DNA of 64,000 bases from NCBI GenBank assembly GCA_963931865.1, contig OZ007506.1, positions 16,816,242-16,880,241 on the forward strand, given 5' to 3'. This stretch comes from Axinella damicornis (Eukaryota; Porifera; Demospongiae; Axinellida; Axinellidae). This document shows, piece by piece, positions 46,986 to 57,135 of this stretch. Below the pieces are notes generated by a model that saw only the letters and a program-made list of their open reading frames with translations, did not search any database and had not been told where the DNA came from. A program made the position numbers and the translations under genes. The stretch's first letter is position 1; the number at the start of each line of letters is the position of its first letter.

Positions 46986-47904
46986 TTGAGATCATTGGAG
47001 GTGCCAACCTAGCTGAAAATCCGTCATGGGTTGGGGTGGATTTCAAAACTATTGGCTATTAATCACACCCTAACCTTGCCCTATGTGTTAATACTAAGTT
47101 ACATGACCTATAAGTAAACCAACTTTTAAAATATATTCTGCATGGTGACTGTAGAATGAGTTGGGGGAGAGCATTATCGCGATGACCACTGTCACTGCAA
47201 TCTTTTCCATCGTCATATCTGGCTAGCTGGAGTGACTTTCAGTAGAGATGCACACCAATAGGAGTGTGATCCTGACAGCCATTGCGGCATAGCTGGCAGC
47301 TTGCTACAGACTTTTCAGTATGCTTTATAGTGCTAGCATATTATTATGCTGACACAAGCACCCACAATAGCAAGTTTAACCAACGCAGCTGCCTCGGTTG
47401 CCTATATGCTGGCTACACCTCTGATTTCAGCAGCTACTGCAGACTGCTGTTGGTTCTGGCCTTACTGTTGCTTCATGCTGACAGTCAATATTGATAATCC
47501 CGAAACAGTAATTTTGAAAAACTCATCTGTGTCCATTCTATTGTTGCGTCTGTTCCACGCGAAGTGTTCAGTGACGTGGCTGGCTCGCATTGGGGTGCAA
47601 GCAGAAGCTTAAGAAAGGTATCCTTGGCATCTGGCAGTGGAGATGGTGGAAGCAAGCAAGATCCTTTGAATTTGAATGCTTGCTGTCGCTATGGAAGTAG
47701 CGCTGCACACCTCAAATTTGTAGCCCGTTTCAAAATTTCTGCCTATGCCCCTATGAAGTGGTACGAGGAATTTTTGAAACCCCACCCAGCTCAGCTGGAC
47801 TAGTAGGTTATTACCATGGTAACCAATGGTTTGCAAACAACTAGTCAAACACAGAGCTAGGGGAGGTCCGACACAATGACGTACAAGAGCGTAAAACTGT
47901 TATA

Positions 47905-48444
47905 ATTATTACATTAAGATTTTAACATGTGTGTGTCTGTCTGTGCATGACGGAAGTGGGATGTTCGTGGGGAGGGACTACACAAGTGGCACGTGACACG
48001 CGATCTTCGTACCTCAATTTACTATGAACCTCCAACTCTGCGAAGAATGTTCGAATATTGGGCCCATGCATGGGCTGGAATCCATCTGGAGCTACAAGCG
48101 TATGCATGCAATCGGGGAGCAGCAGTCAAAGTGGACACAATTGGTGAGCTGCAGCAGTTGTAGCGGACGTAATCGGGAGCAGCAGTCGAAGCGGACGTAA
48201 TCGGGGAGCAGTTGAAACGGATGCAATCGGGGAGCAGCAGCTGAAGCAGACGCAAACAGGGAGCGGCAGTTGAAGCATAGATATACGTTGTGCACGTAGT
48301 ATATCTACGGTTGAAGGCGGATCGATGCAATCAGGGAGTAGCAGCTGAAGCGGACGCAATCGGGGAGCAGCAGCTCTGTACAGAGAACTGTCCGGCGCCA
48401 GATTACTCACATAGGCGAACGAGGGGGAGCGAGCGAAGCTACTT
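47905..48444 (+). repeat. Hairpin-ended minisatellite repeat, copy G
   Basis: From TACATTAAGATTTTAAC through GGAAGTGGGATGTTCGTGG and about eight GGAGCAGCAG units to GAGCGAAGCTACTT. A small inverted segment, GATATACG...TATCTACG, has been inserted among the units at about 48278-48310. Confidence 0.85.
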
Positions 48445-49655
48445 ATTATGACATTGTGCTACAGTGCAATGTGTCCGCATTCGGTTCCAGGGGTTTTTGA
48501 CCATGCTGAAGCCATCTAGCTGCATGGTCAAATGTGCCCCTTGTTGCTCGACTGGGCATTCAATCACTGTAAATCTATTTGCTGAAGGTTAGTAGCCAAA
48601 TGGCTTCTGAATGGATGCAGTTGAAAGACTCTGGATCCATACCTGGAGCACTTCTATCAGCAGTATTTCACACTTTATTAGCTTCAGAATGTTCATTAGA
48701 GCACATGCAAATTAATTGTGATGTCATCGTGTCGGACCTCCTTTGAGCTGAACATGGAGCGGGCAAAGGTTATAAGTAATAATTTCTGTATAAAAACTTA
48801 ATGTCATTCTCATACAGTTGAGCAATGTGCCTTCATAAGCTATGCAGTGAGATTATGCTTGCACAATGATAAATAGTCTGTAATGATCACTATCTGCAGA
48901 AATCATGATGACATCAACACCAGGACGAATACTGTAACTTCTGCTTGCCAACTGTGACTGTTACGGAAGATCATCAGCTATTATGTCCTAATAGATAAAT
49001 AATCATCTCTCGACATGCCATGGATGTATGCACAAGTTTAACATTAACTTCAGACTTCTATTCTGCATGACATTGTATACATCTAACTCATGATTTTGTA
49101 TGACATTGTAATACTTTGGCTTCGATCATGCAATGCATAATTGAAAATTCAGAGAACAAAATGATCCTACCATAATTCTGCTTAGTGACTTGTAGAAAGT
49201 ACGCCAAACTTGATTGCATGGAGCCTCTATAACATGCATGTATAGGAGGTATCCCTCAAACCGTGGCTGCATGCCACTGGGCTTGCATTAATTATTGTAG
49301 CTATACGCTTACCATTCACTTACAAACTCATAACTAACAGGTTGTGGATGTCCCTTCGAAGACTTATTATAAATTCAATCATAATATGAGTGGGTACAAA
49401 TTTTCACTTTACAATGTGGTACCCATTTTTGGTTGTGGTATGGTATTTTAACTACTACGAAGGCTTAAGCTTCATGTTATAACGGTTGGCACTGTAAGTT
49501 GGATGTGAGGGTGCATGCCATCTTGTAGCTATTGCTCTGTTCTATCCATAGGTGGAACCATTTGCTGCATGCCAGTTTGGAGCTTGAGTTAGAGAAAACG
49601 ATACATTTAAACCTGGCCTCCATAAAGTTGTACACTGATAAACTGTACATATGGC
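48445..49655. other. Intergenic interval, nothing recognised
   Basis: AT-rich sequence between the FN3 gene's apparent end and the opposite-strand gene. I looked for kinase motifs (HRDL, DFG, APE) that a ROS-like receptor would need and saw none here. Confidence 0.5.
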
Positions 49656-49659
49656 ACTA

Positions 49660-49860
49660 CAGTCAAACTTCCGAACAAAGGGTCCGGACACTTTGGGAAC
49701 AATATAAATTCAAGTCTTTTGTCCTTTGTAGAGAGGTTGTCCTATTCTCGGAGGTTCAAAATGTACTAGAACCATAGGCAAACCAATTATTTGGGACCTT
49801 GAAAAGCGTCCTTTGTAGAGAGGTTTATTATATTGTGTCCCTATCTCGGATGTTTGACTG
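49660..49860. mobile_element. Tc1/mariner-type MITE, TA flanks
   Basis: CAGTCAAACTTCCGA on the left and TCGGATGTTTGACTG on the right are inverted with one mismatch, bounded by TA on both sides. Internal GTCCTTTGTAGAGAGGTT is repeated. 201 bp. Confidence 0.85.
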
Positions 49861-49869
49861 TATTACTAT

Positions 49870-50190
49870 TACTCAATGCATGCAGGCCCCCTCATGATAT
49901 TCCAACCATGTGACGGTACCAACGATCAACGTAGTTGAAATCTCATATGACTGTGTTGCAACATGCATGACATTAGCCTAGTTCATGTCCATCATGATCA
50001 GTTGGTTGCCATGCATTGACCATTGACCCCGTGCACCTTGTAGCCCACTGTATACCCGCGCTGTCATGGCTGAGGAGGAACAGGGCAGTAGAAACTGCTC
50101 TGCAGTATTTGTTATGTGCCCCAAGATGGAAGTAGCCAAGAAGATCAGCAGGTGTGTGAGTTGTAGAGATCGGAATTAATCTGTGATGCA
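49870..50190. repeat. Rearranged duplicate of 14.5-16.06 kb sequence
   Basis: The first 55 bp match 14504-14560 and the rest matches 15836-16056, directly joined. The copy has therefore lost about 1.3 kb relative to the other locus. It carries the decayed CUTA-like exon. Confidence 0.75.
50066..50151 (+). pseudogene. CUTA-like first exon, decayed copy
   Basis: MAEEEQGSRNCSAVFVMCPK then MEVAKKIS with the same AG/GTGTGTGAG donor as the copy at 15943. The conserved Thr of VFVT is Met and the Asn of CPN is Lys, which argues against selection. No further CutA exon follows. The next gene is on the other strand. Confidence 0.55.
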
Positions 50191-50512
50191 AGAGTTTGCA
50201 AAGTGTTATCCTTTTTAGTATGTTATCCATTTTATTATGTTATACCTAGCCTTTTCAAGTCCTTATTAGGACCCATGTGTGAATAAATTCTGCAGTTCAA
50301 GTAAACATACATGCACATCCACTGTCCTCCCCAGTAGCATTAAGCTTTGTGCCCATGAAGGCTGCTTTGGAGAAAAAAGATTTCTGACACATGCATGTAC
50401 TTCCATGCACATTTTTACTTCATTGGTGCCATTGTAAGTCTTGTAAACAAGAAGAGAGTAGAGAGACAGATCGGATCCATTTACCAATACTCTACGTAGC
50501 TTATCTGTTATT

Positions 50513-50518
50513 TTTATT
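50513..50518 (-). promoter_or_regulatory. Candidate polyadenylation signal AATAAA
   Basis: TTTATT on the plus strand reads AATAAA on the minus strand, about 195 bp beyond the stop codon of the 50712-52787 frame. A single hexamer is weak evidence by itself. Confidence 0.4.
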
Positions 50519-50711
50519 CAAATCAGTACACAGCGGAGAACAAATTTTTTTAATTAAATACTGTTCGTAACAAATAGTGCATACACCAGAATCATAAGAA
50601 CATAATAAGAAAAGTGCAGTTATGAATAATTATGGTTGAATAGCATACATTCATAATCTATGGTATAATCATTAGTAAACATAAGAGCACAATCATGCAT
50701 ACAATGTTGAA

Positions 50712-52787
50712 TTAGCTCTCCAGTAATGGCTCACGCAGTTCAATGGAAGCGGTAAAGGGTGGTGTTAAGACGGAATCATTGATGTTTTCCTGGTGTCTCT
50801 GTCTTTTGCACAAACTTCTTGCAAACCGTTTAAGTGTTTTCAATTTCGAAATGACACACACCATAACTTTATGTTGCTGCTGTTCAGTAGTCAACCTCAC
50901 TAGTATGTGATACAGAACAATGCCCATGAAAGTGGCACATGCAATGGACACTGATGTACAAACCACTGCCATTTGATTTCCGTCTGTCAGTTCTGTAAAT
51001 AGTGTAGCCGAGGAGAGAACACCAAGATTGAGAAAGAAAGAATATTCAATGGTGTTCAGCATCCTGTTTTTGTAGATGCCTCCCAGATTAAGTACCGCAT
51101 AGAACATAATACAAGAGGTAGTAGCGGCAATTATGAGGAGGTTGACAGCTGGGTCTCCAAACACATTGACCGAAAACGCTAGGAACATTACAGCACGTAC
51201 GACTAGCAGGAGTCCAGGCCAGTAGCGATGTTTGTCCTTATAAGGCCCAGTATAGGCATCGAAAAGAGGCTTCAGTCTCCGTACCCAGAGTAGTATTCTG
51301 TACCTGGACCTGTACTGCAAGCACTGTATAAACAACAGCAGGACTGTGTAGGGAAGTGAAATGGTCAGAAGCAATACTAAGGCAGCTAGAAATAGTGCAA
51401 CATGTTTACCTTTCAGGTATTCAACATTGCCATCGTAAAGCCAAATTCTCTTGAGTGAGCTATCTGGATACTCCAGGAGAGTGAAGGAGAAAGCGGTGAT
51501 AGTAAGTCGTAGTAGTTTTGTATATGACAGCAGAAATAATGTGGCCAGGACTTGTACGGCATTTCTACCAGCAAGCTTTGCAGCAGTGGTATAGTAGTGG
51601 CTGGACACAATGATTAATACCACTATAATCCAGACATAGAGTGGAAATAAGAACTGTAGCCATATCTTGGTGTATGCATCAAGGCCATTGTAGAAGCATG
51701 TCTCAAACCCAAGGTCCAAGTTAAGCCAGGCTATGAAAATGCTGAGAAATGAATTGCTGGATGTGGATGGGAAGAAAATGGCTTGATTTGCTCTCACAAC
51801 ATTAGCATAGAAGATCAGTCCATTGATTGATCCTACTGAAACGGTTATATTGAGCAACATTAGAAAGTTCACTAAAGCAATTCCTCCAGCAATGAAGAGA
51901 GGAACTAGCCAAAGAAGTTGCAAGTTTGAGCATTCTTTACAATTGGAAGTCCCTAAAACGTGGCTAAGGTTTTGTTGGCATGATCCACAAAGAACCCCAG
52001 AGCGATGGAAAGCGCATTGTTCATCTGGACGTTCCATGTCAAGATGAATGCTCTGACGTTTGCAGTAATCGAATGGGCAGTGGTTGTGAACAAATATGTG
52101 ATTGCAAGTTCCGTTTATGCTTGTTGCACTGATCCAAATGTGACTTTTCCTGTAGACTGTTTGGGTATCTATGCTGCAGTTGATTCCATGCTGCTGAAGT
52201 TTTGGGTGGCAAGTACAAGTCTTTGAGTTGTTGCTGAAGATAAAACCCAGTGGACATTGTTGCAGTTCAATACGGAGGGTTAGCTGTGTAAATTGCAACC
52301 TGAGGTTACTACTGTTCACATGCAAGTAAGCTATACCACCTTCAAGTCCGTGCGGGTATGTCATGGAGGATGTATAATTCACCCACTCTTTTAGAGGAAC
52401 ATTCACCTTTTCAATATCTAATGCCAGGAATTCAGTTATGTTGGGAAATGAAAGGATAGTGTAACTAATGTCTGTACAGTTGGCATTTACTAATTGTGCG
52501 CGTTGCAAAGTTAGAATGCTACCATTGTTATCATTTGACACAAAATTACTCTGGACAGTGGATGGTACAGTTCCAAACCTCTGACCTACTGCAACTGCAG
52601 GTATTGTTAATGTCTCTCCAGGATAGGCTGTGATGGTGTACTCAGTGATACTGCAGTCAGGGAGGGAGGCATTTGTGCATACACACATTCGAGTTGGATC
52701 GGAAGATATTATGGATAGTTGTTGTTGGTGCTGATGAAATTGAAATAAATGATCAAAAACTGAAGTTTTCTTGATGTTACGATACAT
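50712..52787 (-). CDS. C-terminal half of the beta-helix / multi-TM protein (cysteine-rich stalk and about 8-9 TM helices)
   Basis: 691 codons from the first in-frame ATG. About 40-190 is an N-glycosylation-rich extracellular part (ISSDPTRMCVCTNASLPDC). About 190-290 is cysteine-rich (LQQCPLGFIF, NHCPFDYC, GVLCGSCQQN, CKECSN). Then come eight or nine hydrophobic helices (LLWLVPLFIAGGIALVNFLM, FLFPLYVWIIVVLIIVSS, VALFLAALVLLLTISLPYTV, WPGLLLVVRAVMFLAFSV and others) and a basic tail. This is the usual C-terminal part of large sponge proteins with an N-terminal beta-helix. Such a protein would sit in the plasma membrane, with a receptor or channel role only inferred. It overlaps the end of the 52777-54768 frame, so the two are most likely one gene split at a T7 run. 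No intron is needed. Confidence 0.85.
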   Translation of the reverse strand: MYRNIKKTSVFDHLFQFHQHQQQLSIISSDPTRMCVCTNASLPDCSITEYTITAYPGETLTIPAVAVGQRFGTVPSTVQSNFVSNDNNGSILTLQRAQLVNANCTDISYTILSFPNITEFLALDIEKVNVPLKEWVNYTSSMTYPHGLEGGIAYLHVNSSNLRLQFTQLTLRIELQQCPLGFIFSNNSKTCTCHPKLQQHGINCSIDTQTVYRKSHIWISATSINGTCNHIFVHNHCPFDYCKRQSIHLDMERPDEQCAFHRSGVLCGSCQQNLSHVLGTSNCKECSNLQLLWLVPLFIAGGIALVNFLMLLNITVSVGSINGLIFYANVVRANQAIFFPSTSSNSFLSIFIAWLNLDLGFETCFYNGLDAYTKIWLQFLFPLYVWIIVVLIIVSSHYYTTAAKLAGRNAVQVLATLFLLSYTKLLRLTITAFSFTLLEYPDSSLKRIWLYDGNVEYLKGKHVALFLAALVLLLTISLPYTVLLLFIQCLQYRSRYRILLWVRRLKPLFDAYTGPYKDKHRYWPGLLLVVRAVMFLAFSVNVFGDPAVNLLIIAATTSCIMFYAVLNLGGIYKNRMLNTIEYSFFLNLGVLSSATLFTELTDGNQMAVVCTSVSIACATFMGIVLYHILVRLTTEQQQHKVMVCVISKLKTLKRFARSLCKRQRHQENINDSVLTPPFTASIELREPLLES

Positions 52788-52803
52788 GGATTTTGATGAA
52801 AAA
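52777..52803 (-). other. Frame break at a T7 homopolymer between the two halves
   Basis: The N-terminal frame reads ...REIFFIKIHVS and stops. The C-terminal frame starts in the same stretch. The plus strand has seven A at 52799-52805 (T7 in the coding strand). A change of one base there would join both frames into about 1,350 codons. It may be a base-calling error, a real mutation, or (less likely) translational +1 slippage. Confidence 0.8.
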
Positions 52804-54768
52804 AATCTCCCTATTGTGATGTATGTAGAGCGTGCACAAATCTACCCATCCACCATAAATGGCAGTGCCAGCAGATCCAGCAGTGTTGTTATAAAATTCT
52901 GTTGCTGTGTGTGCAAGTGTGAATTCAAAAATAGAGCTGAAGTTGTTTCTAGGGACTGCTGAAATTACTAATCTGTAAGGACAATCATGCGGTTTATCAA
53001 GATCTGTTTGAAAGAGTTGAATGTCAGTTCTGTAATAATCATCTGCATAATAGATTGCCCCACCATAATGAAGTGCATGGTTTTTTACAAATGTGATCTG
53101 GCTTTGTACTTCAAAGGTGATCACTGAGCCATCAAACATGGCCAAAGCTCCACCATCATAGCCTACATTTTCCACAAATGAAAGGTTTCCTCCCATTTTC
53201 ATGATGATCTGGGAATCTCTAGTGTAAACTGCACCACCAAATTGCTGGGCATGGTTTCTCACAAAGCTGATTTCAACAAACGGCCCAACAATCATTGATA
53301 CATTTTGATATAGGAGTAAAGCACCACCATACTTGGCTTCATTTCCCAAGAACATAATGTTTCCTTGAAAGTGCAACTCAGAATGTTCTGCATAAATTGC
53401 CGCACCAAATCTACCTTTGTTCCTCAGGAATGTAGTATTGCCATAAAAGGTGACACTGCAATGCTTCAGAACCAGTGCTGAACCCGATGAGTAACTACGT
53501 ATACACGAATTTTCAGTGAAACTGTTGGATCCGTACACTTCAACTTTTGAATATCTTGCACTGATCTCTGCTCCATCCTTATTGTGATTAAAGTTTACCT
53601 CTTCCAGTACAAGAATTGATATACGATGCACCAATAATGCCACTAGTGGTGCTGTAGTGCAGTTCTCTATAGTAACATTTTCTAGTTTCACAGTACATAC
53701 TGTGCTCAGTGATATACCATTTCCGCTGAAGTAACTTCTTATAATGTGTAAAACATTTGTATCACTTCTGACTTTGCAGACAGGTCTATTAGTGGCCCAT
53801 GGTTTATGTTTCAAGGCTAGACCTGCACAGTAATTATTCTCCTCAATACCAGTGGAGTTGACACCATTCAATTGAATTGATACTTGTCGGCAAGTGCAGC
53901 TTATGCTGAAAAGCATATTATTACAAGTACAAGTGCCGTAACTACGTCCTCTATTACTGTCACAGTGTGTTGTGACATTTTGTACGTTGATAGCAACATG
54001 ATACATACTCTGTTCAGCTAAAATACTCAGTCCAGCTGCAAAATTACTATCACTTGCTCCAAACATAAACACTGAGTCAGCTATGCTATATTGAATCGAA
54101 GATGATATTGGAGTGTAGTATTCTGGAAAAATAATCACACAATTTGGTGAGTTACTTATGAACTGCGATTGAAGGAGGAAAGACACTCCAAAGATGTTCA
54201 CTCCCAACAACCCCACTCCCTTTGATCCTTGTACTTGTAGTTTATTGATGAAGCAGTTAGTGATGTGTGCCAGGTAGAGAGTGACTGAAGACGATTTTAG
54301 GTAGTCAATAAAAGCTGTATGAGGATAATCGTAAATGTGAAACGAAATTGCTAAATGGTTGCTTAGTTGCAGTGCAGTATATGAAAGTGGAACCCCACAC
54401 ATTGAAAAGTAGAGCTCTGTGATGGTTAGGTTTGTAATGTTAATGAAGGCGAGGCCAAAGTGCTCCGTGCAATGGATCATTGTCAGTGAGTTACGATTGC
54501 CTCCAACCAGGAAGATGTTGCTGACATTCTGAATGACTAGCTGACCTTCTGTGCTAATTTTGTGATACCCAGGGGGAAACACTGCTGTTGTATTGGAAGT
54601 AAAGTACTGTGAAGTGTTTTCCATAAGTTGAGAGAGGGTGTAGCACGGCGTTTTAGGGCAGTTGGTGTTGGAGCTGGGCATGATGAAGAACTTACTAGTA
54701 TTGGAGAAAAGGATGCAATCAAATAGTAGTCCCAGCAACATCAGGGATGCAGAAGTCTTTGGACTCAT
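52777..54768 (-). CDS. N-terminal half: signal peptide and right-handed beta-helix ectodomain
   Basis: 663 codons from ATG at 54766-54768. A hydrophobic N-terminus (ASLMLLGLLFDCILFSN) fits a signal peptide. A cysteine-flanked module follows (NTNCPKTPCYTLSQLM). From about residue 60 there are many short strands of the parallel beta-helix type (LVIQNVSNIFLVGG, FINITNLTITELYF), then the repeated Pmp-like pattern FxxNxAxxxGGAIY, seen as NEAKYGGALLLY, NHAQQFGGAVYT, NVGYDGGALAMF, NHALHYGGAIYY and NTAGSAGTAIYG, once every 25-35 residues. These repeats are surface-exposed and probably ligand-binding or adhesive. The frame stops 11 bp after the downstream half begins. Confidence 0.87.
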   Translation of the reverse strand: MSPKTSASLMLLGLLFDCILFSNTSKFFIMPSSNTNCPKTPCYTLSQLMENTSQYFTSNTTAVFPPGYHKISTEGQLVIQNVSNIFLVGGNRNSLTMIHCTEHFGLAFINITNLTITELYFSMCGVPLSYTALQLSNHLAISFHIYDYPHTAFIDYLKSSSVTLYLAHITNCFINKLQVQGSKGVGLLGVNIFGVSFLLQSQFISNSPNCVIIFPEYYTPISSSIQYSIADSVFMFGASDSNFAAGLSILAEQSMYHVAINVQNVTTHCDSNRGRSYGTCTCNNMLFSISCTCRQVSIQLNGVNSTGIEENNYCAGLALKHKPWATNRPVCKVRSDTNVLHIIRSYFSGNGISLSTVCTVKLENVTIENCTTAPLVALLVHRISILVLEEVNFNHNKDGAEISARYSKVEVYGSNSFTENSCIRSYSSGSALVLKHCSVTFYGNTTFLRNKGRFGAAIYAEHSELHFQGNIMFLGNEAKYGGALLLYQNVSMIVGPFVEISFVRNHAQQFGGAVYTRDSQIIMKMGGNLSFVENVGYDGGALAMFDGSVITFEVQSQITFVKNHALHYGGAIYYADDYYRTDIQLFQTDLDKPHDCPYRLVISAVPRNNFSSIFEFTLAHTATEFYNNTAGSAGTAIYGGWVDLCTLYIHHNREIFFIKIHVS

Positions 54769-55270
54769 GGTGACTCTACAGTGGTACGGTCTCCTAGCTG
54801 AATGAATTTGACCTGAAGAAGGTTACCACATTAAAATGAGTAACTAAAGACCGAGCACATAATCATACACAAAGTTGTCTCTTTGTCTAACCTACCTGTG
54901 TAAGGACCGGAGCACTTTGGTGTTGAGAACACTATCCAACCAGAGAATGATTGCTGAAAGTTCCGAGCTGCAGATTTTGGGACTGTATAGATTGCAATCA
55001 TGATCACTAGTGAGGTTTGATAGTTTATAAACAGTTGACAAACTGCTGGGAGCACTAATTGGTGTTGATGACTAGATGCATAAACATTCTTTGGGAAACC
55101 CTTAATGGCATAATACATACTACTTCCGTTCCTGACCGTTCCGGGTTTTCCAGCATCCCCTTCCAGATTTTAGCGAGACTAGGGTATATATGTTTCATAA
55201 TGTTTGCATGTATTTATCGTATCGTGTGTGTGACATTTGTTAAAGTCATTTATTTTTGATCTACTGCATG

Positions 55271-55447
<177 letters not shown>

Positions 55448-55867
55448 GCCCAAAGTGAATCTCAAGACTTTGAATTGAATGTTATGAACTAATTTTGGTT
55501 GGGTTTGCTATTCCAATAATCTGCATGGCAAGCTTCAGTAGAAGAAGCATAATATCCGGATGGCAGGTTAGCAAAGGAACAACTACTTACGCATCTTGAT
55601 CACAACATGGAGCAGATGTCACCCAGCTCAATCTGGCAGTGCTCTATGGCATGGCTCTGCATGGATGATTGCCTGATCTCCGTGTGTTGTTAAAGTTGTG
55701 GGGCTATTGTGGCCCTCTTCTTTTATCAACCAGTCATGGTGAAACCATAAAGGGAATACAATAATATATTGTGAGAGGTGTGCTGAAGTATAAATAAACA
55801 AGGTGAACAATCATGTGTAGCGATATGGGATCCTATAGCTATCCGGCATGTGGATCGGGCATAGCTA

Positions 55868-55995
55868 TATACAGTGAAACCTCTGATAGTGGACACTCTG
55901 AAACGACCTCTTTTCAAAGTACGATTTTCAATTAAGGTCCCAAATGTTTGCTTTCCCTATTACATGTTGAACCTCCAAAAATGGGATAACTTCTA
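55868..55995. mobile_element. Tc1/mariner-type MITE relic
   Basis: CAGTGAAACCTCTGATAGTG at 55873 and GGTCCCAAATGTTTGCTTTC resemble the 49660 element's interior and end. The right terminus is not clear. Confidence 0.45.
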
Positions 55996-56062
55996 TACAA
56001 TAATTTGTTAGGCTGTTGCAAGTGACAAGAGAGCTCCACATGCATGCCACAACAGGCACTCC

Positions 56063-56620
56063 ACCATGCCAGCTATACTCATGGGTAGGAGTCTGTGTAC
56101 CCGTTGGTACCTGCTGAAGCCAGATGTGAAGGAGAGGGTCAGCTGGCGTCAATCCAAACAGAAGGAACGTTACGACCAACATGCACAGCCAAGATCGCTC
56201 CACCCTCGTCAGTCAGTAGCTAATGGCAAAGAACTTTTCACTCTGGACCAGACTGCATGGTAACTACATGTACCAGGAGTGATTTGTCTAGCACTTGGGA
56301 CCACTTACCTACTTGGTGGATGTATCCTATGGTCGACTGTGGAAGTGCCATGTGGATCATGTGAAGAACTACTTCACTCAGCATCCTTTGCCTGTTCCTG
56401 AAACTGAAGTTGAAGTGGATGTGGACATTCCACCAACTTTCACACTGACTCCTGCGCTAGCACCTGCTCCGAGTCCACCGCAATGGGAATTAAGAGCCCT
56501 CTGTAGCACTCAACCCCACATCTCCTCTCACCTCACAGATACCTGCATCAGTGGTTGGCTCTCTGGTGATCACTACACTGAATCCTCCCGTAGTTGATCC
56601 CACACCTCGCTACCCTGCTC
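56063..56620 (+). pseudogene. Ty3/Gypsy pol C-terminal fragment
   Basis: TPAILMGRSLCTRWYLLKPD, VSWRQSKQKERYDQHAQPRS and, in another frame, GPLTYLVDVSYGRLWKCHVD then HVKNYF match the integrase C-terminal tail of Gypsy elements. Frame changes near 56263-56295 and a stop separate the parts. Following sequence (PTRYPARHRHP) looks like the usual Pro-rich end, then a 29-C run. No LTR was recognised. A different part of Gypsy-like pol lies at 5432-5690. Confidence 0.65.
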
Positions 56621-57135
56621 GACATCGTCACCCCCCCCCCCCCCCCCCCCCCCCCCCCCGATTGGTTCAATCCTTACACCGGGTGAGGGAGGAGCATACT
56701 TACCCTCACCCAAGATACCCCCTTAACTGGGTGAGGGGTAGCATCCCCCCCCCCCGTTCGGATCATAAAACCACACCCATTCGTCATGAACAGTAATTTT
56801 GACACTGATCATATTCCTGTTGTACTAGCAGGACTATTAGCCTGCTCATTGTTTTGTCTTTGCAGCATGGAACTTTGTGCCGTGGCCCAGTATACCTAGC
56901 CCCAGCAATATAGGATGTATGTTACGAGACTGTAATTGTCTGTAATCATATTTGTTGCACATGTGTGTGAACCTGAGATATGCACACGACTAATGAATGA
57001 TTCAAGCATCACAATAATCATTGTAGTCTACCACCAACTCAAAAGTCTTAACGTGAATATCATGTATGAATGTCATATGGCCAAAAGAACAGTTCAACTA
57101 GAGTATAGCCACAAGAGCACTATAGCGGGGAGGAG

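Noticed and set aside
47000..50700. Possible kinase exons downstream of the FN3 gene
   Set aside because: I looked for GxGxxG, HRD, DFG and APE signatures on the plus strand and found none. The interval holds repeats and MITEs.
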